NCBI RefSeq assembly: GCF_034366785.1
Contig: NZ_CP112932.1
Coordinates: forward strand, 372,001-436,000
Length of the DNA: 64,000 bases
DNA from: Candidatus Trichorickettsia mobilis
GTDB lineage: Bacteria; Pseudomonadota; Alphaproteobacteria; Rickettsiales; Rickettsiaceae
Reading direction: 5' to 3'
The notes under the pieces are model-generated. The model saw nothing but the letters and a program-made list of their open reading frames with translations. It was not told the origin of the DNA and did not search any database. Position numbers and translations under genes: made by a program. Positions 56,369 to 64,000 of this stretch are shown in pieces (positions within the stretch are counted from its first letter, which is position 1; each line of letters begins with the position of its first letter).

Positions 56369-58603
56369 TTAAGCTCCGCCACCGCCGCCACCGCCGCCAC
56401 TGCCGCCGCTCATACCACCTTCACCACCGCCAATTTTATCCGACGCTTCTTCAGCGCCATCACCTTCACCTCCGCCTTCACCTCCGCCTTCTTTTTTATC
56501 GTCTTTTTTTACTGATTCAGCTAATTCTTTGGCAGCTTGTGGGTCTCCCTGCGAAGCTTTCACTGCATTTTTAATAAAATTGGCTGCCTTAATTGCTGTA
56601 TCTACTACTTTCTGTGGGCTTGCAGTTACTGAGTCCATAATCGGTCCGCCGGTAATATCAGCAGCAAACTGACTAAACGATTTTGAGAAATGGTAAAAAA
56701 TATAGGTAAATACAAATACATAAATCATATTCACCATTAATCCAAAAATATCTCTAACTGAATAAATTGGAAATAATATGACATTATACTTTTCCCATCC
56801 CTGACCAATGTAATATTTGAGTAATTTATATCCAGCACTATCTCTACATTCAGTAGGATTGCCCGCCGGTTCTCTTAACTCAAAAGTACTAAAATTAACA
56901 TCACTTACTTTATAATCATGACGTTTAAATTGACAATTTTTATATATAGCTGAATCATACATTGTAAGTAGCAATGCTACAAACCCTGCCAATACTGCTG
57001 GTTGCAACGCGCAAGACAAGGTTACTTTCAACCATGAATCAAAATAACTCTTAGTTCTTTCAAATAAAGCCATGGTAATAAATATCGGCGAAATATAAGC
57101 CATAACATATAACGTAATTAAACATACTAGATAACTAGTAATAAATTGTAACATGATAGAAGAAAATATAATGACAAATACTAAACCACAAATGACAATA
57201 ATAATGTTACCAGCCATAAAGAAACCAAACATTACTGCAAAAAAGGTCAAACCACCCACTGTTTTTAAAGCTTTTGTTCCATCTTTACCAGCAGACCCTA
57301 GCTGTATTGCATTTCCAGAGTCACCTGACGATGAATTAGAACCTGATAAAGAATCTAAAACCGAAGACATATTATATAATAATTGCATCCCAAGATAATA
57401 ACCTATTCGACAATCTATAGCATCCCATAACGCAAAATACTTATAACCTTTCTCATATTTTGATTGATCAAATTCACACAAACCTTTTGAACCACCGCTA
57501 CTAAAAACTATATAAGCAAAATCAGAAGTAGCACTGGCTAAAAATGGTAAAGCGAACTCTACCATCCCATTATTAGTAGTTAATTTACCTTCTTTAAAAA
57601 ATGCTGGACCAAGCCCTACTGCAAAATAACTAATAAATAAAAATTTCAATATAAACATTGCTACTTTATCTAAATTGGCATATTCATGATTTAATACCAC
57701 TTTAAAACCATAGAATATCACATATATAATCAAAGCTGCACGAATAGATGTTTTTAGAGCTTCTTGAAAAGTTGCAAATGGACTAAGCGAAGTTAAAGTT
57801 ACTTCAGTTCCTGGTCTACAAGTGTTATATTGAAAAAACACCTTATCTAACGTTTCTTTTAAACAACTTACTGCCACTCCAGAAAAATTAAATAACGATT
57901 GGCTCTTAGAAGAACCATAACATGATTGCCCCACAGTTTTACAAGTATTATCATCGGCAGGTGGTGGGGGTGGTGGAAGTTTTGTTCCTTTACAAGCTAC
58001 AGATAAACTGCCACGCGAGGTAGGCATAGTTAAACATATTATTGTATCCAGTTGTTGAACGGTCAGTGTTAGATCTCTTAATAAAGGGCTACCCCCCAAT
58101 TCTGGATTAGTACTAATATTACCAAGCGTTTTAGAGTCACCAATTTTCATAGTAATAGGATTACAAATTGGCGTCGCACCTGGAGCATTCTTTAAACAAA
58201 ATGTAAAATCAGCATTATTAATATCACATGCATTACTTACATATGTAGTCATATCAATATTACCAATTAAGTGCCCATACGCAGTATTAGTACGTAGATC
58301 ATTATCAATATTAGAGGTAGGAATTGTCGTACATGAATCACCAAAATTAGCAAAAACCTCACAAGACAGCATTAACATGACAGCTATTGGCAACAAAAAT
58401 TTTATATGACTTAGCAACCAACAAAAAAGCTTAGTAATAAACCCACACAAAATATTACTCTTGTACCCACTACCATCCTCGCACCAACCGCTATCCCCGC
58501 ACCTATTGCCACCATCGCACCTGTTATCACCAGAACACACGATGTCACTGGAACATACATTGTCACTGGAACATACATTGTCATCCCGAATACACGATGT
58601 CAT
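56369..58603 (-). CDS. virB6-2: VirB6-like T4SS channel protein, second paralogue
   Basis: The 744-residue protein starts inside a tandem-repeat tract. The first 45 residues are Cys/Asp/Ser-rich (SSDNVCSSDIVCSGDN) and derive from 18-bp repeats, so the true functional start may be later, before the signal-like segment at about 63-88 (CWLLSHIKFLLPIAVMLMLS). An extracytoplasmic domain (about 90-275), a TrbL/VirB6 domain (about 285-660, LFERTKSYFDSWLKVTLSCA) and a Gly/Glu-rich C-terminus (GEGGGEGDGAEE) follow. It should sit with its paralogues in the inner-membrane complex. Confidence 0.87.
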   Translation of the reverse strand: MTSCIRDDNVCSSDNVCSSDIVCSGDNRCDGGNRCGDSGWCEDGSGYKSNILCGFITKLFCWLLSHIKFLLPIAVMLMLSCEVFANFGDSCTTIPTSNIDNDLRTNTAYGHLIGNIDMTTYVSNACDINNADFTFCLKNAPGATPICNPITMKIGDSKTLGNISTNPELGGSPLLRDLTLTVQQLDTIICLTMPTSRGSLSVACKGTKLPPPPPPADDNTCKTVGQSCYGSSKSQSLFNFSGVAVSCLKETLDKVFFQYNTCRPGTEVTLTSLSPFATFQEALKTSIRAALIIYVIFYGFKVVLNHEYANLDKVAMFILKFLFISYFAVGLGPAFFKEGKLTTNNGMVEFALPFLASATSDFAYIVFSSGGSKGLCEFDQSKYEKGYKYFALWDAIDCRIGYYLGMQLLYNMSSVLDSLSGSNSSSGDSGNAIQLGSAGKDGTKALKTVGGLTFFAVMFGFFMAGNIIIVICGLVFVIIFSSIMLQFITSYLVCLITLYVMAYISPIFITMALFERTKSYFDSWLKVTLSCALQPAVLAGFVALLLTMYDSAIYKNCQFKRHDYKVSDVNFSTFELREPAGNPTECRDSAGYKLLKYYIGQGWEKYNVILFPIYSVRDIFGLMVNMIYVFVFTYIFYHFSKSFSQFAADITGGPIMDSVTASPQKVVDTAIKAANFIKNAVKASQGDPQAAKELAESVKKDDKKEGGGEGGGEGDGAEEASDKIGGGEGGMSGGSGGGGGGGGA

Positions 58604-58625
58604 CCCGAATACACGATGTCATCCC
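58533..58625. repeat. Tandem repeat of 18-19 bp at the virB6-2 5' end
   Basis: Five consecutive units of GAACAYACRWTGTCACTG or its 19-base variant GAATACACGATGTCATCCC run from 58533 to 58625. The three inner-gene units encode VCSSDN-like hexapeptides; the 19-base units straddle the start codon. Confidence 0.75.
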
Positions 58626-58691
58626 GAACTTGTTTCGGGATCTTGCTAAGACTTTATGAGATCCCGAAACAACCCGTGAAACAAGTTCAGG
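58620..58691. repeat. Nested palindrome upstream of virB6-2
   Basis: ATCCCGAACTTGTTTCGGGA begins a long imperfect palindrome closed by GATCCCGAAACAACCC and ACAAGTTCAGGG. It shares words with the element at 8049 and with the adjacent tandem repeats. It lies in the 209-bp gap between virB6-1 and virB6-2, which holds no gene. Confidence 0.65.
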
Positions 58692-58812
58692 GCATGGTTC
58701 GGGATGACATCGCTTGTCTAGAATGACAGCAGGCGCAAAAAAGATAGTAGACGCAAGGATAGTGGATGCAGAAATGATCTTGCATTGCAGAGATGGTATT
58801 GAGTAACTAACC

Positions 58813-61800
58813 TTATGTTTTATCACCACCTTCACCCTGATTTATATTTGATTCTTTCGGTTGATTTAAATCCTCTTTCTCCTCCCTATCCTGATTTTCC
58901 TGGGATTTTGGTGCTTTACTTTCTGTAGTAGTATCTCTGTCTATAGTGTTTTTTGTTGATGATGTATCATCTCTAGTTGGCACTTCTTTTTCAGGCACTG
59001 ATGAACTCTTTTTATCAACACTGTCGGCGTTATTAGTATCATTTAAATTACTGAATTGTTTTAGTTTCTCATCGATACTCCCTTCGGTTCTTTGTACAGA
59101 ACCAAATAATTCCATAGCACCACCACCTATATTAACATTACTGTTCATATCCTGAGAGCTATTTTGAGTAGGTTGCTTGGTAGATTTAACATCTTGTCCA
59201 GTTTGTGGTTTTACCACACCTCCACCTCGTTTTTGTTCCGGCTTTAATTCACTTAAGACACTAGCATTAATTTTAGCAATTTCTGCCTTTTGCGTTCCAG
59301 AAAACATTGATTCAATATTCTTAGCATAAGCTTCCTGATGTCCATTCATTTTATCATTATTCATAGTATTTCTTAGCATCGCTTCGTATACTGACTTTAC
59401 CTTGGCAAATTTTTTCTCTTCACTGGAAAAAGCCACATATCTTGAAAACTCTGCTTTAGAAAAGCCAGTTAGATTATTGGTGTCAATATTACGATCGCTA
59501 AAGAATTTCTCTAGATTTTCTCTAACTTCAGGCGTCTCTAGCTTCCTCATTGGCCCAGTATCAGCAACAGAAATATTTTGTTGTTGAATCTCACCTCCTG
59601 ATGATCTATTAGCATTTTGAAACCCAGCACCGCTACTTCCTCCTACTCCAGAACCACCTTCAGTTTCACCGTCAACTTTCTTATTTGTGCTACCGTTGCC
59701 ACCAGACGAACTGTTGCTACTACCGCCACCATCACCAACATTACCACCAATCTTATCTCCAGCGCCACCACCGCCGCCAACATTACCACCAATCTTATCC
59801 CCAGCACCTTCGCCGCCACCAACATTACCACCAATCTTATCACCGGCTCTGCCAGCACCAGCTTTCCCAGCACCGCCGACACCTTTCATTGCTCCACCAG
59901 CAGCACTAAGAGCCTTCATACCAGCTTTAAATATCGCTTGTGGTTTTATGGCAACCGCGCTAAGAGAAACTCCCTCAGTCATATCCGCAGCAAATTCCGA
60001 CAATTGTGCGCTAAAGTGGTACATCAAGTACAAAGTAAAACAAGCCGTAATTAATGCCAGTACTAAATCTTTGATCTTTTCAAATAGTACCTTAGGTGAA
60101 ATAAAAAACATTGCTGGCGAAAAAGTAATTGCACTTAAAAATTGAAATTTTGCCATAAAATCATCAGTGCTACTTTGTGGTTTTGCCATTTCTTTGACCG
60201 ACGATTTACCAAAATCGTACATAGCGGCTATAGGATTATTTAACATAAATCCTAAGCTGTTTTTGCATCCCTTAGCTTCATCACCATCTTCACCTCCATC
60301 ATAACTAGCCCAATTGTTACTAACGTAAAATATCCTTGTTTGTCGCTGATCACTCTTTAAGTCTTTTGAATCATATCGACAACTTCCATAAAAGCCAAAA
60401 TCATAGACTGAAAACATCGTAACCATAAAAGTTGTTACTACCATAGGTTGCAACATAAATGATATCATTAGCTTTACCCAACCATCAAAATAACCTCTAG
60501 TATATTGAAATAACAACATCGGTACAAATAATGGTGCCAACACACCAAGAATTACTATTGAAATCATACAAATCACAGTGGCATTAACCATATAAGCACC
60601 AACTGAAATCACTAATAATGGGTACATTAAAGCAAGAGATACTAAAGTCATGTTCCCAGTTATTACTGCTGGAATTAGTAGATAATAATATGGTGGCACC
60701 GAAAAACTAAAGAAATCAAAATTTACAAAATCATGATTACGAGCTTGATTCTCTACTATCATAGTTTGGATAAAATCTAGTCCTAAATAATGACTTACTC
60801 TACAATCTAAAGCATCCCACAAAGCAAGATGCTCAAGACCTTTTGCATAACTCATGTCAAACTTGCATAATTCAGACGGAGAAGCATTCATGATCCAACT
60901 CGCCATTTGATTCATCCCACCAAGTAAAAATGGGAATGCCCACTGAATCATCCCATCCAACTTACCGTAGTCTGAATTACTATAAGGTTGGATATTAATT
61001 CCTACTGAAAAATACGTTACAAAAATAACTTTTACGACAAAATTAACAAATTCCGCTTTTGGCGGCACATTCCCTGTTAATAAAATTTTAAACCCAAAAA
61101 AAATCACATATATGGTTAAAAAAGCAGTAACAGTTTTATGCATGTTTTGTTGAAACTTAAAAAATGAACTAGTTTCCCGCTTAGATGAATTTACTACCGA
61201 ATTAATATCGTCAAAAGTACAAACGTCACTACTTGCTAGCAAACGAGTAGCCATTTCTCGTATACATTCTATTAATGGACCGGAGATAATTACAGCAGTC
61301 CTAGAATTATTATAAGCTCTTTGGTAACACCCACCGGTATTACTACATTTCATTAACGCCATATCATCTTCAGCAGAATACAAAGAGCCGGATTGATTTA
61401 AATCCATAAAGCTTGCATAAATAGATTGAGGATATGGTTCTTTTATATATTTACATCCTACTGGTATCCAACCACTAAATGCCATAGTTGCAACACATAA
61501 TCTATCATTCTCTCTTATCACTTTCCATGGAAACCAAGGTACTAACCCGATGTCAATCATGTTACCTGAATCACCTTCCTCTGTACTTCTAAACATCTCA
61601 TGATAATCCTCTTTTGGAAAGTCCCATGATTTTTTGATATCGTCCCACGGGCTTTTGCCAGTAAACATTGATGAAGCAATAGCGATTGCAGATTTTGCTA
61701 CCGCTTTCACACGAACTACAGCTAACTTAGTATTACTACATACTGCAAAACTTAATTTTAGCTTAGTGTTTGGATCAAGAGGTTTGCTTGTATCAGTTGA

Positions 61801-62286
61801 ATCTCTTGAAAGTCTTGGGTCTATTCGATTTGGACGCTCACAAGCTCCAGGGAACATCTCTTGATCATTTATTTTCAAACGTAAGACTGAATTAGCATAA
61901 AGACCAGGCGACAAAATATTAGCCACCATAAAAGAAAAAAATGAAGCTGGAATACAAGTATGTGAGAATTCCGAACGCAGCAAATCTCCAACACCTTGAG
62001 TCTCACAGGTAAGACCTGTAAGAACATCAATAATTGAATCCATAATATCTTTTGCATCTGCTTTTTGTACATTACTAAAATTGACTACAGCAATTATTAG
62101 CAATACTGACACAATTCTAGATAAGCCGGAATATACAAGTTGAACTAGACCTCTTGCATAACTCATAAATAAATGAGAGATTCTTATAAAAAACTGGCTT
62201 AAGCACCCTAGTATATATAACAAGGAACACTTATTTAACGACAAAATCAGTTTATACAAGAGATCTATTATATCACGTATTGTCAT
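58813..62286 (-). CDS. virB6-1: VirB6-like T4SS channel protein, first paralogue
   Basis: The 1157-residue protein starts at 62286 with AAGGTG just upstream. Residues of 1-75 include two hydrophobic stretches; one segment (SYARGL, about 42-47) comes from a repeat arm shared with 5303. An extracytoplasmic region (about 80-400) and TrbL/VirB6 membrane domain (about 405-760, LFQYTRGYFDGWVKLMISFM) follow. Next come three 14-residue repeats (AGDKIGGNVGGGEG, about 813-855) and a long polar, probably disordered C-terminus to residue 1157. It is the first of the five consecutive paralogues behind virB4. Confidence 0.9.
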   Translation of the reverse strand: MTIRDIIDLLYKLILSLNKCSLLYILGCLSQFFIRISHLFMSYARGLVQLVYSGLSRIVSVLLIIAVVNFSNVQKADAKDIMDSIIDVLTGLTCETQGVGDLLRSEFSHTCIPASFFSFMVANILSPGLYANSVLRLKINDQEMFPGACERPNRIDPRLSRDSTDTSKPLDPNTKLKLSFAVCSNTKLAVVRVKAVAKSAIAIASSMFTGKSPWDDIKKSWDFPKEDYHEMFRSTEEGDSGNMIDIGLVPWFPWKVIRENDRLCVATMAFSGWIPVGCKYIKEPYPQSIYASFMDLNQSGSLYSAEDDMALMKCSNTGGCYQRAYNNSRTAVIISGPLIECIREMATRLLASSDVCTFDDINSVVNSSKRETSSFFKFQQNMHKTVTAFLTIYVIFFGFKILLTGNVPPKAEFVNFVVKVIFVTYFSVGINIQPYSNSDYGKLDGMIQWAFPFLLGGMNQMASWIMNASPSELCKFDMSYAKGLEHLALWDALDCRVSHYLGLDFIQTMIVENQARNHDFVNFDFFSFSVPPYYYLLIPAVITGNMTLVSLALMYPLLVISVGAYMVNATVICMISIVILGVLAPLFVPMLLFQYTRGYFDGWVKLMISFMLQPMVVTTFMVTMFSVYDFGFYGSCRYDSKDLKSDQRQTRIFYVSNNWASYDGGEDGDEAKGCKNSLGFMLNNPIAAMYDFGKSSVKEMAKPQSSTDDFMAKFQFLSAITFSPAMFFISPKVLFEKIKDLVLALITACFTLYLMYHFSAQLSEFAADMTEGVSLSAVAIKPQAIFKAGMKALSAAGGAMKGVGGAGKAGAGRAGDKIGGNVGGGEGAGDKIGGNVGGGGGAGDKIGGNVGDGGGSSNSSSGGNGSTNKKVDGETEGGSGVGGSSGAGFQNANRSSGGEIQQQNISVADTGPMRKLETPEVRENLEKFFSDRNIDTNNLTGFSKAEFSRYVAFSSEEKKFAKVKSVYEAMLRNTMNNDKMNGHQEAYAKNIESMFSGTQKAEIAKINASVLSELKPEQKRGGGVVKPQTGQDVKSTKQPTQNSSQDMNSNVNIGGGAMELFGSVQRTEGSIDEKLKQFSNLNDTNNADSVDKKSSSVPEKEVPTRDDTSSTKNTIDRDTTTESKAPKSQENQDREEKEDLNQPKESNINQGEGGDKT
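59727..59852. repeat. 42-bp tandem repeats in virB6-1
   Basis: Three copies with starts of CCAACATTACCACCAATC at 59735, 59777 and 59819, a period of exactly 42 bp (14 codons). They encode GDKIGGNVGGG-type units in a Gly-rich linker. Confidence 0.85.
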
Positions 62287-62742
62287 GACACCTTATAATC
62301 CACTATGATTTGCTTCAGGCTTTGCGCCTTAAGCAAGACGAATCTTACTTTAATTGACACAGTTCATTGAACCATACGCGCCAAATTAAGGAAATTAAAG
62401 TACTATAACTGGATTGCTTCAGCCGTAAATGGTCTCACAATGACAGCGTGAACAAGAGCTCAACTAGCTGTCATTGCTTCGATAAGCGAAGCAATCAGTC
62501 AAATTAGCGTGAGTATTCTATTTTGTTATTAATATAGTCACCCGAACCATCTCGAGCACACAAGCTCGGGACGACTTCCGGGATAACCGGGATAACTATT
62601 TAAAATTCAAAATTATTACACACTAGCTTATTATTCACCACTGACTGGATTATGTTTCTATCTTACAATTGCTTGGATTTTTAACAACATCTCAAGCAAG
62701 ACAATTTTTCCTAAAAACTGTAAACCGTAAACGTTCACTATA
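62287..62742. repeat. Repeat-filled gap between virB4 and virB6-1
   Basis: Contains AATTGACACAGTTCATTGAA (also at 25740), a REP-like unit at about 62395-62450 and further hairpin-forming words (CGGGATAACCGGGATAACTA). No reading frame with coding character is seen. A promoter for virB6-1 to virB6-5 could lie here, but none stands out. Confidence 0.55.
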
Positions 62743-64000
62743 TCATATTGCTTTTACTTCTTCATAGAATATTGGCAACCATTTTTCTGGATTTTCCCCA
62801 TACTCTGCTCGAACTCGATCGAGCAATAATACTGTTTCTGCCCTACCTGATAGTACATTAACTATATTAGTCATACCACTTAAATTAACCTTAGCCACTA
62901 CAGCACTTATTCCTTGTTTTATTAAAAAATACCGAGATGCAGGATCGGTAGTTTTAATTAAAATATATTCTCTTTGGCTTAACATAAAAGCACTACGATA
63001 CACATCCGTTGCTTTAAGATTAGGTAAAAATATTTGAGTTGCCGTTTGTTGTATTAAAGTATCACTTATTCTACTTTTTGCAGCATCTTCCACACTCTGC
63101 GTAGCAAAAATAACAAAAGTATTTAATTTTCTCAAAACCTTCAACCAATCTTTGATTTTTGGAGCAAATACCGGGTTATCAATTAATGCCCACGCTTCAT
63201 CAAGTACTATCATTGTTGGGAAACCATCCAGAGAAATATTAATACGATGAAACACATACAATAATACTGGCGATAAACTGATAGTATCTTTCAATAATTC
63301 AGCCATTTCAAAACCAAAAACTCTAGCTTTAGCTAAATCAATATTATCTTCCTCATTATCAAATATTTTTGCATGCGACCCCTTGCTGTGCCACATAGCA
63401 ATTCTACCGGCTAAAGTACCTGGTCCATCAATACCTAAAAAAGGAACTATATTGCGCAATCTTCGATCTTTTCTGTTTAATCGATAATTGCCGTCTAACG
63501 CTTGAGTTAATAATTTAATATCTTCAGCAGAAATAGTTTCTCCATTAGTGGTTACCAATATTTTTAACCAATCTAATAAAAATGACCTATTTTCTCCATT
63601 ATCCGGCAATTGCAATGGATTAAAATTACATTGCTTACCAGGATCTATAACAGTATAAATACCAGCAAGTGCACGAATAAAAATTTCAGCCCCACGATCT
63701 TTATCAAAAAAGAACATACGTGGCTTAAATTTCTGTGCTTGCGCGCATAGAAAATTCATTAATACAGTTTTACCAGCTCCAGTAGGACCAATAATCAAGG
63801 TATGACCAACATCTCTCACATGAAAATTAAAATAAAAAGGGGTGCCAGAAGTAGTGTCAAGAATAGTTACATGTTCTCCCCAATGATTACCAGACATTTT
63901 ACCAATCGGGTAATTATGCATCGAGGCAAACCCTGACATATTAAGTGTATTGATAGTAGATTTTCTAATTATATAATCTATATTACCAGGCAGCTGCCCC
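62743..64000 (-). CDS. virB4: VirB4-like T4SS ATPase, 3' part
   Basis: The frame is open through the right window edge; upstream of the in-frame Met at 63939 it continues with QLPGNIDYIIRKSTINTLN, the conserved linker of VirB4, so this is a partial gene and not a 398-residue protein. Visible are Walker A IGPTGAGKTVLMNF, FFDKDRGAEIF, Walker B MIVLDEAWALI and the C-terminal motif VIFATQSVEDA. VirB4 is the hexameric ATPase that powers pilus assembly and substrate transfer at the inner membrane. It is followed by the virB6 cluster after a 456-bp repeat-filled gap. Confidence 0.94.
   Translation of the reverse strand, partial: GQLPGNIDYIIRKSTINTLNMSGFASMHNYPIGKMSGNHWGEHVTILDTTSGTPFYFNFHVRDVGHTLIIGPTGAGKTVLMNFLCAQAQKFKPRMFFFDKDRGAEIFIRALAGIYTVIDPGKQCNFNPLQLPDNGENRSFLLDWLKILVTTNGETISAEDIKLLTQALDGNYRLNRKDRRLRNIVPFLGIDGPGTLAGRIAMWHSKGSHAKIFDNEEDNIDLAKARVFGFEMAELLKDTISLSPVLLYVFHRINISLDGFPTMIVLDEAWALIDNPVFAPKIKDWLKVLRKLNTFVIFATQSVEDAAKSRISDTLIQQTATQIFLPNLKATDVYRSAFMLSQREYILIKTTDPASRYFLIKQGISAVVAKVNLSGMTNIVNVLSGRAETVLLLDRVRAEYGENPEKWLPIFYEEVKAI

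Noticed and set aside
58533-58625. CRISPR or iteron origin
   Set aside because: The 18-19-bp units have no spacers, and no replication protein is nearby; the period fits codon expansion.
59727-59852. CRISPR-like array
   Set aside because: Direct repeats are contiguous with no unique spacers and are in frame in a coding gene.
59617-60145. Three overlapping plus-strand frames rich in Pro, His or Thr opposite virB6-1
   Set aside because: Low-complexity shadows of the Gly-rich 42-bp repeats and adjoining VirB6-1 coding sequence.

Overview
The window is AT-rich DNA from an intracellular alphaproteobacterium of the order Rickettsiales, most likely family Rickettsiaceae (inference). The evidence is a virB4 gene followed by five large virB6-like paralogues on the same strand, a rickettsial-type short prolyl-tRNA synthetase, an NtrY/NtrX pair whose NtrX lacks the sigma-54 contact loop, an M16 peptidase of the mitochondrial-processing type, an NDUFS4-like complex I accessory protein, phage or gene-transfer-agent remnants, and many dispersed palindromic repeats, several of them inside reading frames. 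I cannot name the genus from sequence alone.

Layout. 1-2.9 kb: end of divK, pleD, a DsbA-like thiol oxidoreductase and tRNA-His. 3-5.3 kb: a polysaccharide ABC exporter, an NDUFS4-like protein and xseB. 5.3-5.9 kb: a palindromic repeat and a small membrane-protein gene with a long structured leader. 5.9-14.5 kb: tsaB, phosphomannomutase, miaA, lolDC, proS, folE and a haem-copper oxidase subunit I-like gene. 14.7-17.9 kb: SPFH protein, NfeD, membrane cytochrome c and secF. 17.9-19.1 kb: repeats and two tandem small secreted proteins. 19.2-23.2 kb: a DUF350/DUF1190/glutathionylspermidine-synthase-like operon, queH and an MFS carrier. 23.5-29.7 kb: ntrY, ntrX, bioY and a pentapeptide-repeat lipoprotein. 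29.7-35.9 kb: repeats, then hisS, a glycosyltransferase, an M16 peptidase, purC and a glutamate/dicarboxylate carrier. 35.9-39.6 kb: a second structured leader with its small membrane protein, a frameshifted DUF1640-like gene, a large terminase and a portal protein. 39.7-46.3 kb: Tim44-like protein, yidD, uvrC, rlmH, a binding-protein/TRIC fusion and xseA. 46.6-64 kb: virB6-5 to virB6-1 and the 3' part of virB4, all on the minus strand.

The most interesting element is a pair of paralogous modules (about 5.45-5.86 kb minus, and 35.96-36.35 kb plus). Each has a sigma70-like promoter, a leader of about 190 nt with at least five helices, and a short membrane protein whose first 18 residues are identical in the two copies. 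Several helices have diverged by compensatory changes, so the RNA structure appears to be under selection. The 3' strand of the closing helix is complementary to the Shine-Dalgarno sequence. This looks like an RNA-controlled translational switch. A type I toxin-antitoxin system or an orphan riboswitch are both possible, and I recognise neither the RNA nor the peptide.

The second theme is palindromic repeats becoming coding sequence. A roughly 147-bp element lies in frame inside bioY, a 44-bp palindrome lies inside tsaB, repeats supply the lolC start codon and the purC stop codon, and several VirB6 N-termini consist partly of repeat DNA.
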